Assembly: GCA_030610855.1 (NCBI GenBank)
Contig: JAUWQY010000012.1
Span: 1-40,465 of the forward strand
Reading direction: 5' to 3'
From: Dehalococcoidia bacterium
GTDB taxonomy: Bacteria; Chloroflexota; Dehalococcoidia; GIF9; AB-539-J10
Length of the DNA stretch: 40,465 nt
Positions 31,825 through 40,346 of this stretch are shown piece after piece. The position numbers and the translations under genes are program-made. Every line of letters begins with the position of its first letter. The stretch's first letter is position 1. The notes under the pieces were generated by a model. It ran no database searches. It saw only the letters and a list, made by a program, of their open reading frames with translations, and was not told where the DNA came from.

Positions 31825-32124
31825 TTATCTGCTGGGTCGGATTTTGCGGTAGCAGTCGCTACAGTAGACGGGCTTATCACCGCGAGGTTGAAACGGGACT
31901 TCGGTGCTTTTGCCACATTCGGCGCAGGTCGCGGGGAACATCTCGCGCGGACCGCTATAGCTGTCACTGCCAAAGCGTTCTGACTTCCTTGCCCTTCGGC
32001 ATTCCGGACAACGTTTCGGCTCGTTGGTGTAGCCTTTGGACTGAAAGAACTCCTGGTCCTCAGTGCTAAAGACAAACGTCGCTCCGCAATCCAAACATTG
32101 GAGAGACTTTTCCTGAAAGCTCAT
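31825..32124 (-). CDS. Zinc-ribbon protein, probable nucleic-acid-binding (module 2)
   Basis: 99-aa paralogue of the protein at 26902 with all Cys pairs conserved: LQCLDCGATF, KRCPECRRARK, PATCAECGKSTEVPFQPR and PVYCSDCYRKIRPSR. The start MSFQEKSLQC is exact, with AAAGGAGG nearby and the ATG's A inside the conserved leader stem. It is the first gene of the zinc-ribbon, RRM, DEAD-box series on the minus strand. The two double-Cys halves suggest a pair of treble-clef/ribbon folds that could bind RNA or ribosomes; this is inferred from the repeated association with RRM genes. Confidence 0.88.
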   Translation of the reverse strand: MSFQEKSLQCLDCGATFVFSTEDQEFFQSKGYTNEPKRCPECRRARKSERFGSDSYSGPREMFPATCAECGKSTEVPFQPRGDKPVYCSDCYRKIRPSR

Positions 32125-32232
32125 TGGATGACCTCCTTTTTTCTCGAATTTTAGTCAGAGTCCGGTCATCCAATGCCAATATAGTCTGAAGTAACTTCAA
32201 AGAGCTTGCAACAACCTAAACTTGAAACTAAT
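32124..32232 (-). ncRNA. Conserved zinc-ribbon leader RNA, copy 2
   Basis: Same architecture as copy 1: the box GTTTAGGTT (complement at 32213-32221), then TTGGATGACC (32164-32173) pairing perfectly, ten Watson-Crick pairs, with GGTCATCCAA (32124-32133). The stem covers the GG of the AGGAGG ribosome site and the A of the ATG. The loop is 30 nt (32134-32163). It begins about 7 bp downstream of the -10 at 32239-32244. Confidence 0.65.
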
Positions 32233-32238
32233 AAGTGG

Positions 32239-32267
32239 ATTGTACACCGAAGGAATCTCTTTGTCAA
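32239..32267 (-). promoter_or_regulatory. Promoter of zinc-ribbon/RRM module 2
   Basis: On the minus strand TTGACA (32262-32267), 17-bp spacer and TACAAT (32239-32244), with a start near 32232. It is one of three equivalent promoters in the window and lies back to back with the plus-strand promoter at 32318. Confidence 0.68.
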
Positions 32268-32317
32268 ATGAAAGTACTCGTTCAGGCGATTAGTGACACC
32301 CGAAGGAGTACAATGTG

Positions 32318-32347
32318 TTTACTCTGATTACATGGTTTATGTATAAT
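32318..32347 (+). promoter_or_regulatory. Promoter of the UbiE-like methyltransferase gene
   Basis: TTTACT (32318-32323), 18-bp spacer and TATAAT (32342-32347), with a start near 32354 and an 80-nt leader. Confidence 0.5.
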
Positions 32348-32433
32348 CAAGATTGAACTGAGCCCCATGGTATTTCGCCCCACCACTTTCATAAGGTAGT
32401 CAGGAAAAGACACGGATTGATCGAGGATTAATA

Positions 32434-33246
32434 ATGAAGACAAAGAAGGCAGAGGACCAACGGGATTCGCAGGCTGAATCCCAGGCTACCGGCCGAGTCA
32501 GCACAACTGGGACAGCATCTCGCCATCGATCAGGGGATAGCACTGCAATCTTCGCCCAAGACCTGTTCGATGGGATTGCCCACTCGTACGACACTTGGGC
32601 ACAAGTGCTGACTTTCTTTCAGTACCTTCGCTGGCGTAGGTTCTTAGTCTCGCAAATGGCTCCTCGGCCTCGAAACCTCGTGCTTGACGTATGTACCGGT
32701 ACAGCCGGTGTTGCCCTGGAGATTGCCCGCCACCATAATGGACGCATCGTGGGGCTCGATATTTGCCACTCAATGCTGGAAGCTGGCCGTGGTGCTGTCG
32801 GGAAGACAAGCCTGGACGGCAGAATCCAACTTGTCCAGGGCCGCGCTGAGCAATTACCCTTTCCTGATGAGACCTTCGATACGGTTGTCTTCACCTACCT
32901 GTTGCGTTACGTCCAAGAGCCCGATGCAACAGTACGGGAACTGTCTCGGGTACTGAAGCCAGGCGGGGAATTGCTCTCGCTTGAGTTCGGTATTCCAGAA
33001 TCCTCCTGGATAAGAGTTCTATGGCTGATGTACAACAGGGTCGTCATGCCCGTTATGACGCTCCCTATTTCACTAGGGTGGCATCGTGTTGGCCGTTTCT
33101 TAGGTCCGAGTATCTGGGACTTTTGTCAGCGGTGTCCTGTTGACCGCATCGCCGCAATATGGCGTGAGAACGGAATTCCGCTGGTAGAAACGAGACGCCT
33201 GTTTCAAGGTGCAGCCATTGTGATGTGGGGAACGAAACGAAGATAG
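32434..33246 (+). CDS. UbiE/MenG-like SAM-dependent methyltransferase
   Basis: 270-aa class I methyltransferase. After a 45-residue polar N-terminal extension comes FDGIAHSYDTWAQVLTF, then motif I VLDVCTGTAGVALEIA (near 83-98), GLDICHSMLEAGR, LPFPDETFDTVVFTYLLRYV (near 147-166) and RVLKPGGELLSLEFG. The D-x-x-TGT motif and the FPD-F-D-V pattern are those of the UbiE/MenG quinone C-methyltransferases; menaquinone methylation is plausible, but no men genes are near. The ATG has GAGGA about 7 nt upstream. The C-terminus lacks an obvious membrane anchor. Divergent from zinc-ribbon module 2. Confidence 0.8.
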   Translation: MKTKKAEDQRDSQAESQATGRVSTTGTASRHRSGDSTAIFAQDLFDGIAHSYDTWAQVLTFFQYLRWRRFLVSQMAPRPRNLVLDVCTGTAGVALEIARHHNGRIVGLDICHSMLEAGRGAVGKTSLDGRIQLVQGRAEQLPFPDETFDTVVFTYLLRYVQEPDATVRELSRVLKPGGELLSLEFGIPESSWIRVLWLMYNRVVMPVMTLPISLGWHRVGRFLGPSIWDFCQRCPVDRIAAIWRENGIPLVETRRLFQGAAIVMWGTKRR

Positions 33247-33530
33247 AGACTGACAGCGGGCCGTAGTAGTTGATTTATGGTGGGCTTTCTCCACTCGAAT
33301 ACGGCCTCCACAGCACAGACACTTGGCTATCTCCCAGTGAACACCGAAGGGCGAAGAACCAGGATTGCCGGGTAGCTTATTCAGATTGCTTAACCCAGCC
33401 GTGGCTCTATACCAGGTCTGTGCCTGCCTCAGGTATCAATGATGCCAGAGTGAACAATCCGATGATTTGGGCAGCGCGTGAATTAGGATATCAATTCGGT
33501 ATTTCAGCCATTTTAGCTATAAGCCCTAGT
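33247..33530. other. Intergenic stretch before BipA stop, no gene recognised
   Basis: One open frame across it on the plus strand (to 33593) lacks a ribosome site and motif and runs into the 3' end of the opposite-strand typA gene. No clear terminator or RNA gene was found. Confidence 0.4.
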
Positions 33531-35363
33531 TCACTGCTTCGCGTTTCGCCTGGAAGAAGCCCTTTCCTTCGATCGTTGTGCTTGAGTGAGTAACCTTTTC
33601 CTCAGCCTGATATTCCCGGGTGTTACCTCGATTAGCTCATCATCATTTATGAAATCAATGGCTTGCTCCAGGCTCAACTGCACGCGAGGAGTCAGTTTTA
33701 TGGCGAAATCGGATGTGGACGAACGTACATTGCTCTTCTTCTTTTCTTTGCACACGTTGACGGCTATGTCCCTGGGCCGTGAATTCAGCCCTACTACCAT
33801 ACCCTCATAGACCAGCGTGCCTGGTTCAACAAAAGTGCAGCCTCGCCCCTGGGCATTATTTAAACCATAGGTAACAGCAATACCCTGTTCCGATGCTACC
33901 AGTGCTCCATTACGAGTCGAAATCATATCTCCGTGATAAGGTTCATGGCCAAGAAAAGTGCTATTCATGATGCCTTCACCACGCGTGGCGGTAGAGAAAA
34001 CAGTGCGGAAGCCAATGAGTCCTTTTGTAGGCACATGGAATATCAAACGCACATCATCATGGCCATCATTGCGCATATCCGTAAGCTGAGCTTGCCGCTT
34101 GCTCAGCATCTCGATCAAAACTCCAACATATTCATCTTTGGTATCAATGGTAAGAATCTCCACAGGTTCTACAAGGTTACCGTCAACTATTTTGGTGATA
34201 GCTTCTGGTTTGGAGACCTCAAATTCATAGCCCTCCCGGCGTATGGTCTCAATCAGTATAGCCAAATGCAGTTCTCCCCTCCCTTTCACGAGAAAGATAT
34301 CTGGGCTATCCATGCGCTGTACCCTCAGACTGAGATTAGTTTCCAACTCTCTGCAGAGTCGTGCCCACAACTGGCGTGTGGTGCAAAAGTGACCCTCACG
34401 GCCAGCAAAAGGTGAGGTGTTTACTCCGAATGTCATCTCTACCGTCGGTTCGCCAATCTCTATACGCGGTAGCGCCTCAGTCTGCTCTAGGCTAGCAATG
34501 GTATCTCCGATGTTGACCTTGTCGACACCGGTCACAGCTACTATGTCGCCAGCCTCGGCCTCCTCCACCTTTACGTGTTTCAGACCGAGATAGGTAAACA
34601 CTTCACTAATCTGATAATGAGTTACACTGCCATCAGCACCCACAACCACTACCGGTTGGTGTGGGGCAACCTTTCCTTTCCAGATTCTACCAATAGCTAT
34701 CTTACCTTTGTGGCTGTCATACGCTAGGTTAGAAACCAGCATTTGAAATGGTCCACTTTCAATTTTCGGTGGTGTTACCTTTTCCAATATGCATTCGAGG
34801 AGAGGAGTGACATCTTTGCCTTTCATGCCCAATTCAGTTACGACAGTGCCTTCCCGTGCACTGGCGTATAGTACCGGGAAGTCAAGCTGGTCAGCACTGA
34901 CAGCTAATTCTAAGAACAGGTCCTCGGTAAGTTTCTGCACCTCTGCTATGCGCGAATTTCGCCTGTCTGTTTTGTTGATAACCACAATGGGTTTTAGACC
35001 CATCTTCATTGCCAGTCGAAGCACAAACTTAGTCTGGGGCATGGGACCTTCTATAGAGTCCACCAGGAGTAGACACCCATCCGCCATACTCAGGACACGC
35101 TCCACTTCCCCGCTGAAGTCAGCGTGTCCCGGCGTGTCAATAATATTGATCTTGACAGCCCGGTAAACTACGGCCGTATTCTTGGCCATGATGGTAATCC
35201 CCTTTTCTCGCTCAAGAGCATTCTGGTCCATTATTAGTTCGCCAACCATCTGGTTATTCCGGAAAATGTTGCTTTGCTTGAGCATGGCATCTACCAGGGT
35301 AGTCTTACCGTGGTCAACATGAGCAATAATAGCTATGTTTCTTATGTCGCTGCGATAATTCAT
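33531..35363 (-). CDS. typA: Ribosome-associated translational GTPase TypA/BipA
   Basis: 610-aa translational GTPase of the EF-G-like fold. G1 AHVDHGKTTLVDAML (near 14-28), switch I with EREKGITIMAKNTAV, G3 DTPGHADF (near 76), G4 NKTDRR (near 130), then domains II (about 200-300), III and V, and the BipA-specific C-terminal domain with RGCTFVEPGTLVYEGMVVG and ending in a basic tail. The length is standard. It binds the 70S ribosome under stress, with roles in low-temperature growth and 50S assembly, which suits the neighbouring RRM and helicase genes. The ATG is followed by NYRSDIRNIAI, the usual start context. Confidence 0.97.
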   Translation of the reverse strand: MNYRSDIRNIAIIAHVDHGKTTLVDAMLKQSNIFRNNQMVGELIMDQNALEREKGITIMAKNTAVVYRAVKINIIDTPGHADFSGEVERVLSMADGCLLLVDSIEGPMPQTKFVLRLAMKMGLKPIVVINKTDRRNSRIAEVQKLTEDLFLELAVSADQLDFPVLYASAREGTVVTELGMKGKDVTPLLECILEKVTPPKIESGPFQMLVSNLAYDSHKGKIAIGRIWKGKVAPHQPVVVVGADGSVTHYQISEVFTYLGLKHVKVEEAEAGDIVAVTGVDKVNIGDTIASLEQTEALPRIEIGEPTVEMTFGVNTSPFAGREGHFCTTRQLWARLCRELETNLSLRVQRMDSPDIFLVKGRGELHLAILIETIRREGYEFEVSKPEAITKIVDGNLVEPVEILTIDTKDEYVGVLIEMLSKRQAQLTDMRNDGHDDVRLIFHVPTKGLIGFRTVFSTATRGEGIMNSTFLGHEPYHGDMISTRNGALVASEQGIAVTYGLNNAQGRGCTFVEPGTLVYEGMVVGLNSRPRDIAVNVCKEKKKSNVRSSTSDFAIKLTPRVQLSLEQAIDFINDDELIEVTPGNIRLRKRLLTQAQRSKERASSRRNAKQ

Positions 35364-35465
35364 ATCTGTTCGCGAAATCCTACAGCTTAATTACTACAAT
35401 CGGCATTATTCTGTGGCCTATGTGTGTTCTTGAATCTAGAAGACTATTGAAAGAGCCTTCCCCTC

Positions 35466-35892
35466 TCAAATCCGAGAGGCTGGAAACGCTACGCACAGAA
35501 TCTTCTCGAGAAAGGGAGCTTTCACTGCTCTCCTAGAAAAAGTGTGGGCCCGAATAACATCAATCGTCCTATTCTTCAGTGCTTTTCCATTGAGGGCAGT
35601 GATTGCGGCTTGACCTTCAGACCGTGATGGCATTTCAATAGATCCATATCCCTTAGATCGACCTCTACCAATATGCTTATTTGTATTCTCTACTGAGCAT
35701 TGCCCTACTGGCGTAGTTAGCCCAGCTACCGCACAAGCCATGACGCTGTTGTTTCTTGGCTTTTCGGCACTGAGGACAACGCCCGGGGTCGTTGGTCAAA
35801 CCTTTAGACGCAAAGAATCTCTTTTCCCCAGCAGTAAAAATGAAGGTAGTTCCACAATCGGAACACTGGATCGACTTGTCCTGAAAGCTCAT
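35466..35892 (-). pseudogene. Composite zinc-ribbon/RRM pseudogene (module 3)
   Basis: The first 50 codons from ATG 35892 match the zinc-ribbon paralogues (MSFQDKSIQCSDCGTTFIFT, then GRCPQCRKAKKQQRHG) but lose the second Cys-rich half and end early at 35677. Starting around 35675 another frame carries an RRM fragment: GRGRSKGYGSIEMPSRSEGQ (RNP1 with S for F), AAITALNGKALKNRTIDV, without RNP2. So a deletion of about one gene length joined zinc-ribbon to RRM, out of frame. The full conserved leader and promoter remain upstream. A 71-aa truncated zinc-ribbon peptide could still be made. Confidence 0.8.
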
Positions 35893-36001
35893 TAGATGAC
35901 CTCCTCTCTTTCAGATCTTAGCTAAAGTCTTGGCCATCCAATACTTGCTATGAATCTAAGGAGATTATGAGAAGCTTGTAATAACCTAAACTGAAACTAC
36001 T
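35892..36001 (-). ncRNA. Conserved zinc-ribbon leader RNA, copy 3
   Basis: The box GTTTAGGTT (complement 35983-35991) and stem TTGGATGGCC (35932-35941) pair with GGTCATCTAA (35892-35901): eight Watson-Crick pairs and two G:U wobbles that preserve the helix despite substitutions in both arms. The loop is again exactly 30 nt (35902-35931) and the ribosome site overlaps the stem, as in copies 1 and 2. Retained although the downstream gene is broken. Confidence 0.6.
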
Positions 36002-36007
36002 GAGTAA

Positions 36008-36036
36008 GTTATACACCAAAGTGAACCAGTTTGCAA
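36008..36036 (-). promoter_or_regulatory. Promoter of zinc-ribbon/RRM module 3
   Basis: On the minus strand TTGCAA (36031-36036), 17-bp spacer and TATAAC (36008-36013), with a start near 36001. Same spacing as modules 1 and 2. Confidence 0.6.
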
Positions 36037-36281
36037 ATAGATAGCCTAACCCTGTTAGCAAGAAGAACGCTACAACTGACATCCAATGACTTCGGCCGGA
36101 CACTCAGGATGTGATTTATCGCTTAGTATGGCACAATACGTGGCCCAATCAGTAACAAAACGGCTTGTTATGCAGCAACAAGAAAACGTTTTGATAAGTG
36201 CTATTGGATAAAGTACTTCTCAGGGTGTGTACCATCGTAGCTGCATGATCATATGTTTTGCTAGATGCCATCCGGGATGGC

Positions 36282-36890
36282 TCAGAATTTGACGTCGAAG
36301 TCATCCAGGAGACTCTCCCAGACTTCAATAGCTTCTAACGCAGTCTTATGGAGATCGCCGATCTTATTGCCATCTCTATCCAGAATATCACCAGTAATTA
36401 TGACTTTAGCTGTACCTGATCCCGCCATTCGTGGAACACCGTGACGATTAAACGTCAGGCTCACAAAGGAGCCTTTTTCTGATTTTGTGGTCATTTGCAT
36501 GACGGTAGTAATGTTATCGACTCTAGGTGATCTACCGGAATTCCCTGGCTTCTTAGGATCGTACCCGTGCCTGTCATTATTGGATAGGTCCTTAATGATT
36601 CTTAATGCCAATGAGTTCTTGAAGGCATCATCCACCTTAATCGTAGCTTTGCCACTCTGAACAGCCCACTTCTTGAGCAGGTCTTTCAGATTTGCTATAT
36701 TGCAAATCAATGTGTGGATAGTATTGGCTAGCTCCGCATCACTTCGTCCCCCCCTCCAGTCCTGGTAGAAACAGACACGCTTACCATCACAAGTCACTGT
36801 AGGCAGAAAGCTGCCGATATCAGTTTCCTCAGTTGCCCCAATTGCGGTATGGAGACGCTGAACCCTAGAAATCAAATCATCGCGTATCAT
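36282..36890 (-). CDS. Hypothetical protein (202 aa)
   Basis: Not recognised. It is a soluble, mixed-charge protein with no signal peptide or membrane segment. Visible features are an N-terminal helix (LISRVQRLHTAIGATEE), a central helical region (TIHTLICNIANLKDLLKKWA), a basic DRHGYDPKKPGNSGRSPR stretch near 108-126, and a strand-rich end (GTAKVIITGDILDRDGNKIG) followed by an acidic helix (ALEAIEVWESLLDDFDVKF). The frame is clean and codon use looks normal. A perfect 10-bp palindrome lies about 40 bp before the ATG and may be its operator. It lies downstream of rlmB on the same strand. Confidence 0.6.
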   Translation of the reverse strand: MIRDDLISRVQRLHTAIGATEETDIGSFLPTVTCDGKRVCFYQDWRGGRSDAELANTIHTLICNIANLKDLLKKWAVQSGKATIKVDDAFKNSLALRIIKDLSNNDRHGYDPKKPGNSGRSPRVDNITTVMQMTTKSEKGSFVSLTFNRHGVPRMAGSGTAKVIITGDILDRDGNKIGDLHKTALEAIEVWESLLDDFDVKF

Positions 36891-36930
36891 GATTTGGGCC
36901 CGTCATCTTAGGCCACCGCTGCGAATCCTT

Positions 36931-36957
36931 GTATCTGTTATTAATTGTAACAGATAC
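36931..36957. promoter_or_regulatory. Perfect inverted repeat upstream of hypothetical gene
   Basis: GTATCTGTTA (36931-36940) and TAACAGATAC (36948-36957) are exact inverted arms with a 7-nt spacer TTAATTG. It lies between the rlmB stop and the start of the hypothetical gene. The AT-rich centre and lack of a U-tract favour an operator for a dimeric regulator; a terminator for rlmB is possible. Confidence 0.5.
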
Positions 36958-37022
36958 CCCGCTTAACATTATGACGAACTGTGTGATGTATCAAATTACC
37001 ATTGAACAAAACTGACTTCTGT

Positions 37023-37781
37023 TCAGTTGGCTTTGTGGTGGGTAGCAGCCTGTCTCTGGTGGAAAGCCTCGTACATCGCGAGTGCGGCGGCAACGGAGGC
37101 GTTCAAAGAGCTGATTTTACCGCGCATCGGAATTGAAACCAGGTAATCGCATTTCTTTTTCACCAGTTCAGAGATCCCTTTTCCCTCCCCACCGACAACG
37201 ATAGCCACCGGCATGGTGAAGTCAGCCCGGCGGTAATCTTCTCTTCCGGTGGGATTGACCCCGATTATCCAGATTCCCTCTTCCTTGAGTCTGATTATTG
37301 TCTGGGCAATGTTGGCAACCTGGGCGACGGGCAGATATTCTATCGCCCCAGCGGAGGCTCTGGCCACGGCATCTGTCAATCCTGCCGCACGCCGGGTGCG
37401 GATGATGATGCCATGAGTACCGCTGGCTTCCGCAGTGCGGAGTATCGCTCCCAGATTCTGTGGGTCCTCTATTCCGTCGAGAATACAGTAAAGGGGGGGC
37501 TCGCCCTTTTCTTTGGAAATTCTGAATAAATCCTCAAGGCTGTGATACGCTTTGGCGGCAGTATAAGCGATGACACCCTGATGCCTCAACGCAACACTGT
37601 GTTTCCTAAAAGCTTCGGCGGGTACGTATTCCACGGGGATTCCTTTGCCTTTCGCCAGATGCACGATTTCCCCAATGATACTGTGCCTACTGATGTTACG
37701 GGCAAGCAGGATTTTCTGTATGGGGCGTCCCGCGCGCAGTGCTTCCACCACCGGATTACGACCAGTGATAACCTCTCCCAC
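37023..37781 (-). CDS. rlmB: 23S rRNA (guanosine-2'-O)-methyltransferase, TrmH/SpoU family
   Basis: 252-aa SPOUT methyltransferase of the RlmB type, which methylates G2251 of 23S rRNA. An N-terminal substrate-binding domain (VITGRNPVVEALRAGRPIQK at the start) is followed by the knotted domain with LDGIEDPQNLGAILRTAEA (motif 1, near 100), VVGGEGKGISELVKKKCD (motif 2, near 193) and IPMRGKISSLNASVAAALAM (motif 3, near 218-237). Length is standard. The start is GTG at 37781 behind a G-rich ribosome site (GGGGGTGGGAG). It forms part of the RNA-function group in this part of the window. Confidence 0.94.
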   Translation of the reverse strand: MGEVITGRNPVVEALRAGRPIQKILLARNISRHSIIGEIVHLAKGKGIPVEYVPAEAFRKHSVALRHQGVIAYTAAKAYHSLEDLFRISKEKGEPPLYCILDGIEDPQNLGAILRTAEASGTHGIIIRTRRAAGLTDAVARASAGAIEYLPVAQVANIAQTIIRLKEEGIWIIGVNPTGREDYRRADFTMPVAIVVGGEGKGISELVKKKCDYLVSIPMRGKISSLNASVAAALAMYEAFHQRQAATHHKAN

Positions 37782-38008
37782 CCCCTGATTTTAATGAAAA
37801 CCAGGCAGGGAAGTCCAGCAAGGTTAAATCCTGCACATTCCTGACTAAAGCGCAATCTCCTTGAAGCCAAAGCCACCAGAGTCCCGTGGAAAATAGTTGC
37901 CACATAGCTTTTCGTTGCCGAGAGACACCTCCTCTCCGACCAGAATGGGTGAGAGATTCAAGAGACACGGGCAGGGCTAGTCTACCGAAGGAGTGCGCAA
38001 TCGGCTCT

Positions 38009-38037
38009 TTGTCAAGCTACGCAGATTGTGCTACAAT
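38009..38037 (+). promoter_or_regulatory. Promoter of rpoD
   Basis: TTGTCA (38009-38014), 17-bp spacer and TACAAT (38032-38037), with a start near 38044, 112 nt before the sigma factor ATG at 38156. The position also argues that the longer frame from 37886 is not the start. Confidence 0.6.
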
Positions 38038-38155
38038 AGGAGCGGGTGGGAGGCGGTCTGGCAAGGCAAGGGCTGGATTTCCACCAACAGATCAAAGCAA
38101 CCACAGATTTCGGGCAACAACTTCAGCGGGTCTTCCTCAAGAAAGGGGAACAACA

Positions 38156-39628
38156 ATGGCTAGAGGACGGAGCATCAACCTGGATAGTGATGAGGTATTG
38201 ACTGAAGGCTCACTCAGCGATGAAGCTGAAGCTGAGGACGTCAACGCCAGAGTCGAGGAAGTTGAAGAGAAAGAAGAGGTCGACGAATCCCTCCCCGAGG
38301 AAACCGAAGAGAGCAAGCCTCACGTAACACCAGGGGAATATGAGGTAATTGACGACTCAACTCGTATGTATCTTCAGGAACTCGGCAGGGTGCCGCTGCT
38401 TACAGGTCACGAAGAGAAGGTACTATCCCGGAGGATAGAGCTGGGTAGATACGTAGAAAGGCTGAAGGATAACCACTTCAGCAAATACAAGAAATTCCCT
38501 TCACCTGTTGACATAGTTGTTCACGTGATTTCCCCATTATCCAAGGCATATCCGGTTGTGCAGATTATTGAAGAGCGCATTGGTATCGATCCCTCCAGCA
38601 ATGTGATAGACACGATCCAGAATCCTGAATTTCGCTCCGCCATCGACATTGTCATAGATCCATCGCTAATAGCTGCAATCGCTAAGGGGATAGATAAAGG
38701 GATCACTGAGGCCCAAGAAGCCACAGTAGATCTCTCCATAAACAGCCAGCTTTTGCCCCCGCAATTGCTAGTGCTCCTGGCTAGAGACAAACCTTCATGG
38801 CAAAGACTGAAGGCCCTCCTGACCGACGACAGGTTCCTGTCTCAACTCGATTCTCATAGCAGTGAGTTCAAATCCTACTTTGAGAAGGTGAGGACCGAAG
38901 CAGAAGCAGCAGAGAGGCACCTCACTGAAGCAAACCTGCGCCTGGTGGTTAGCATAGCTAAGAAGTATATCGCCCGTGGCATGTCCTTCCTTGACCTTAT
39001 CCAGGAAGGGAATGTTGGCCTCATGCGAGCTATAGATAGGTTTCAGTATAGAAGAGGCTACAAGTTCAGTACCTACGCCACCTGGTGGATCAGGCAAAGT
39101 GCCACTCGATCCATAGCTGACCAATCCCGTACCATTCGCATTCCGGTACACATGGTAGAAACAATGAACAAGCTATTACGCACAACGCGACAGCTGGTTC
39201 AGGAACTTGGACGTGAACCAAATTACGAGGAAATTGGCGAACGCCTGAATATACCCTCAGCAAAGGTTGAAGAGGGCATGGCTTTGTTTTTCCGTCAGCC
39301 AATGTCGCTGGACAAGCCCATTGGCGAAGACGGAGATAGCCGTCTCGGTGACCTTGTTGAAGATCGCGGCGCTTTAGCACCAACTGAAGCCACTTCACAG
39401 CAGCTGCTCAAAGAACAAATAGATAAAGTGCTCGATGAACTCACCGAGCGCGAAAAGAAAGTGCTCCAGCTTAGATTTGGACTTAGAGACGGATATCCTC
39501 GAACTCTGGAAGAGGTGGGTAGAGAATTCAATGTAACTCGAGAAAGAATACGGCAGATTGAAGGCAAGGCTCTACGCAAGTTACGTCATCCCTCCCGCAG
39601 TCGAAAACTCAAGGGCTATCTAGAGTGA
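38156..39628 (+). CDS. rpoD: RNA polymerase primary sigma factor (sigma-70/RpoD)
   Basis: 490-aa primary sigma factor directing RNA polymerase to TTGACA/TATAAT promoters such as those in this window. After an acidic N-terminal segment (about 1-60) comes region 1.2 ([18 protein letters not shown], near 75), a non-conserved stretch of about 120 residues, region 2 ([16 protein letters not shown], then [18 protein letters not shown] and [20 protein letters not shown]), region 3 and region 4 ([13 protein letters not shown], then [32 protein letters not shown]). The ATG at 38156 follows AAAGGGG; the frame is open to 37886 but the promoter at 38009 excludes it. Confidence 0.95.
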   Translation: MARGRSINLDSDEVLTEGSLSDEAEAEDVNARVEEVEEKEEVDESLPEETEESKPHVTPGEYEVIDDSTRMYLQELGRVPLLTGHEEKVLSRRIELGRYVERLKDNHFSKYKKFPSPVDIVVHVISPLSKAYPVVQIIEERIGIDPSSNVIDTIQNPEFRSAIDIVIDPSLIAAIAKGIDKGITEAQEATVDLSINSQLLPPQLLVLLARDKPSWQRLKALLTDDRFLSQLDSHSSEFKSYFEKVRTEAEAAERHLTEANLRLVVSIAKKYIARGMSFLDLIQEGNVGLMRAIDRFQYRRGYKFSTYATWWIRQSATRSIADQSRTIRIPVHMVETMNKLLRTTRQLVQELGREPNYEEIGERLNIPSAKVEEGMALFFRQPMSLDKPIGEDGDSRLGDLVEDRGALAPTEATSQQLLKEQIDKVLDELTEREKKVLQLRFGLRDGYPRTLEEVGREFNVTRERIRQIEGKALRKLRHPSRSRKLKGYLE

Positions 39629-39751
39629 TTTGCCTGAATGGTATGTAAGGGATAGTACCCATCTTTCCAGGCAGCTTGGCTTTCTGTCCAGAATAGGAGA
39701 GTATGGAGAGCAAGAATGATCGATTCCGAAATACAATGAGGAGAACAAGCA

Positions 39752-39820
39752 ATGGGAACTAAAGGCAGAAGGAATGTGAAAAAACCCAAGAAGGAGCAAA
39801 AAAAGCCCGTAACCAAATAG
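39752..39820 (+). CDS. Very small basic peptide (22 aa)
   Basis: MGTKGRRNVKKPKKEQKKPV plus TK, with GAGGAGA 7-8 nt before the ATG. Nearly half the residues are Lys or Arg and there are no hydrophobic stretches, so it would be a nucleic-acid- or ribosome-binding peptide if made. It lies 123 bp after rpoD and before the fourth RRM gene. I believe similar lysine-rich micro-peptides exist in related genomes but cannot check that here. Confidence 0.45.
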   Translation: MGTKGRRNVKKPKKEQKKPVTK

Positions 39821-40021
39821 GAAGCAGGAAGATAGGAAGTGCGAAGCCTCTCTGATCCTCTCTTTCCCGCCCTCCGCAAAGCGTGAGAGAGGAACTAACC
39901 CTCCAAAGGGGATTGCACATTCCTCGGTTTTGTTCACTCGCCGCACCAGAGAGTTCATTCCTTATAGCGTCGAGATTCGCTAGCCACATAGGTGGCCCAT
40001 TGCTGGCTTCACGACGCTTGT

Positions 40022-40050
40022 TTGCAGGTTGTTCCATCGCCCTGTATACT
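40022..40050 (+). promoter_or_regulatory. Promoter of RRM gene 4
   Basis: TTGCAG (40022-40027), 17-bp spacer and TATACT (40045-40050), with a start near 40057. That leaves only about 14 nt of leader, starting at the ribosome site GGAGGGAGGG. Unlike the zinc-ribbon loci there is no conserved leader here. Confidence 0.6.
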
Positions 40051-40070
40051 GCATACGGAGGGAGGGTTTT

Positions 40071-40346
40071 ATGAATATCTATGTAGGCAATCTACCCCAC
40101 GAAGTCACAGATGAGGAATTGCGGGAGGCATTTGAAGCTTTCGGGCAAGTTACGTCAGTGAACATCATCAAGGACAAGTATAGTGGCCAGCCTAGGGGAT
40201 TTGGGTTCGTGGAGATGCCAGCCAATGCTGAAGGCCAGGCCGCAATCAGTGGCCTGAACGGCAAGGAGATGAAAGGGAGAGCACTGACCGTAAGTGAGGC
40301 GCGCCCGCGCTCTGAAGGCGATCGAGGCGGTGGGAGGCGTTCTTAG
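40071..40346 (+). CDS. RRM RNA-binding protein with short Gly/Arg tail
   Basis: 91-aa RRM protein: RNP2 NIYVGN, EELREAFEAFGQVTSVNIIKD, RNP1 RGFGFVEM, and GRALTVSEARPR. It is closest to the module 1 protein at 27344 (shares FGQVTSVNIIKD and SEARPR). The tail is only about 12 residues (SEGDRGGGRRS) instead of the 40-residue Gly-rich tails of modules 1 and 2. It has a strong GGAGGGAGGG ribosome site and its own promoter, and no zinc-ribbon partner in the window (the sequence ends 119 bp after the stop). Confidence 0.94.
   Translation: MNIYVGNLPHEVTDEELREAFEAFGQVTSVNIIKDKYSGQPRGFGFVEMPANAEGQAAISGLNGKEMKGRALTVSEARPRSEGDRGGGRRS

Noticed and set aside
33270-33593. 107-codon plus-strand frame before typA
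   Set aside because: Overlaps the typA 3' end, lacks a ribosome site and has no family signal.
37886-38155. Upstream extension of the sigma factor frame
   Set aside because: The likely promoter at 38009-38037 and the ribosome site before 38156 place the start at 38156.
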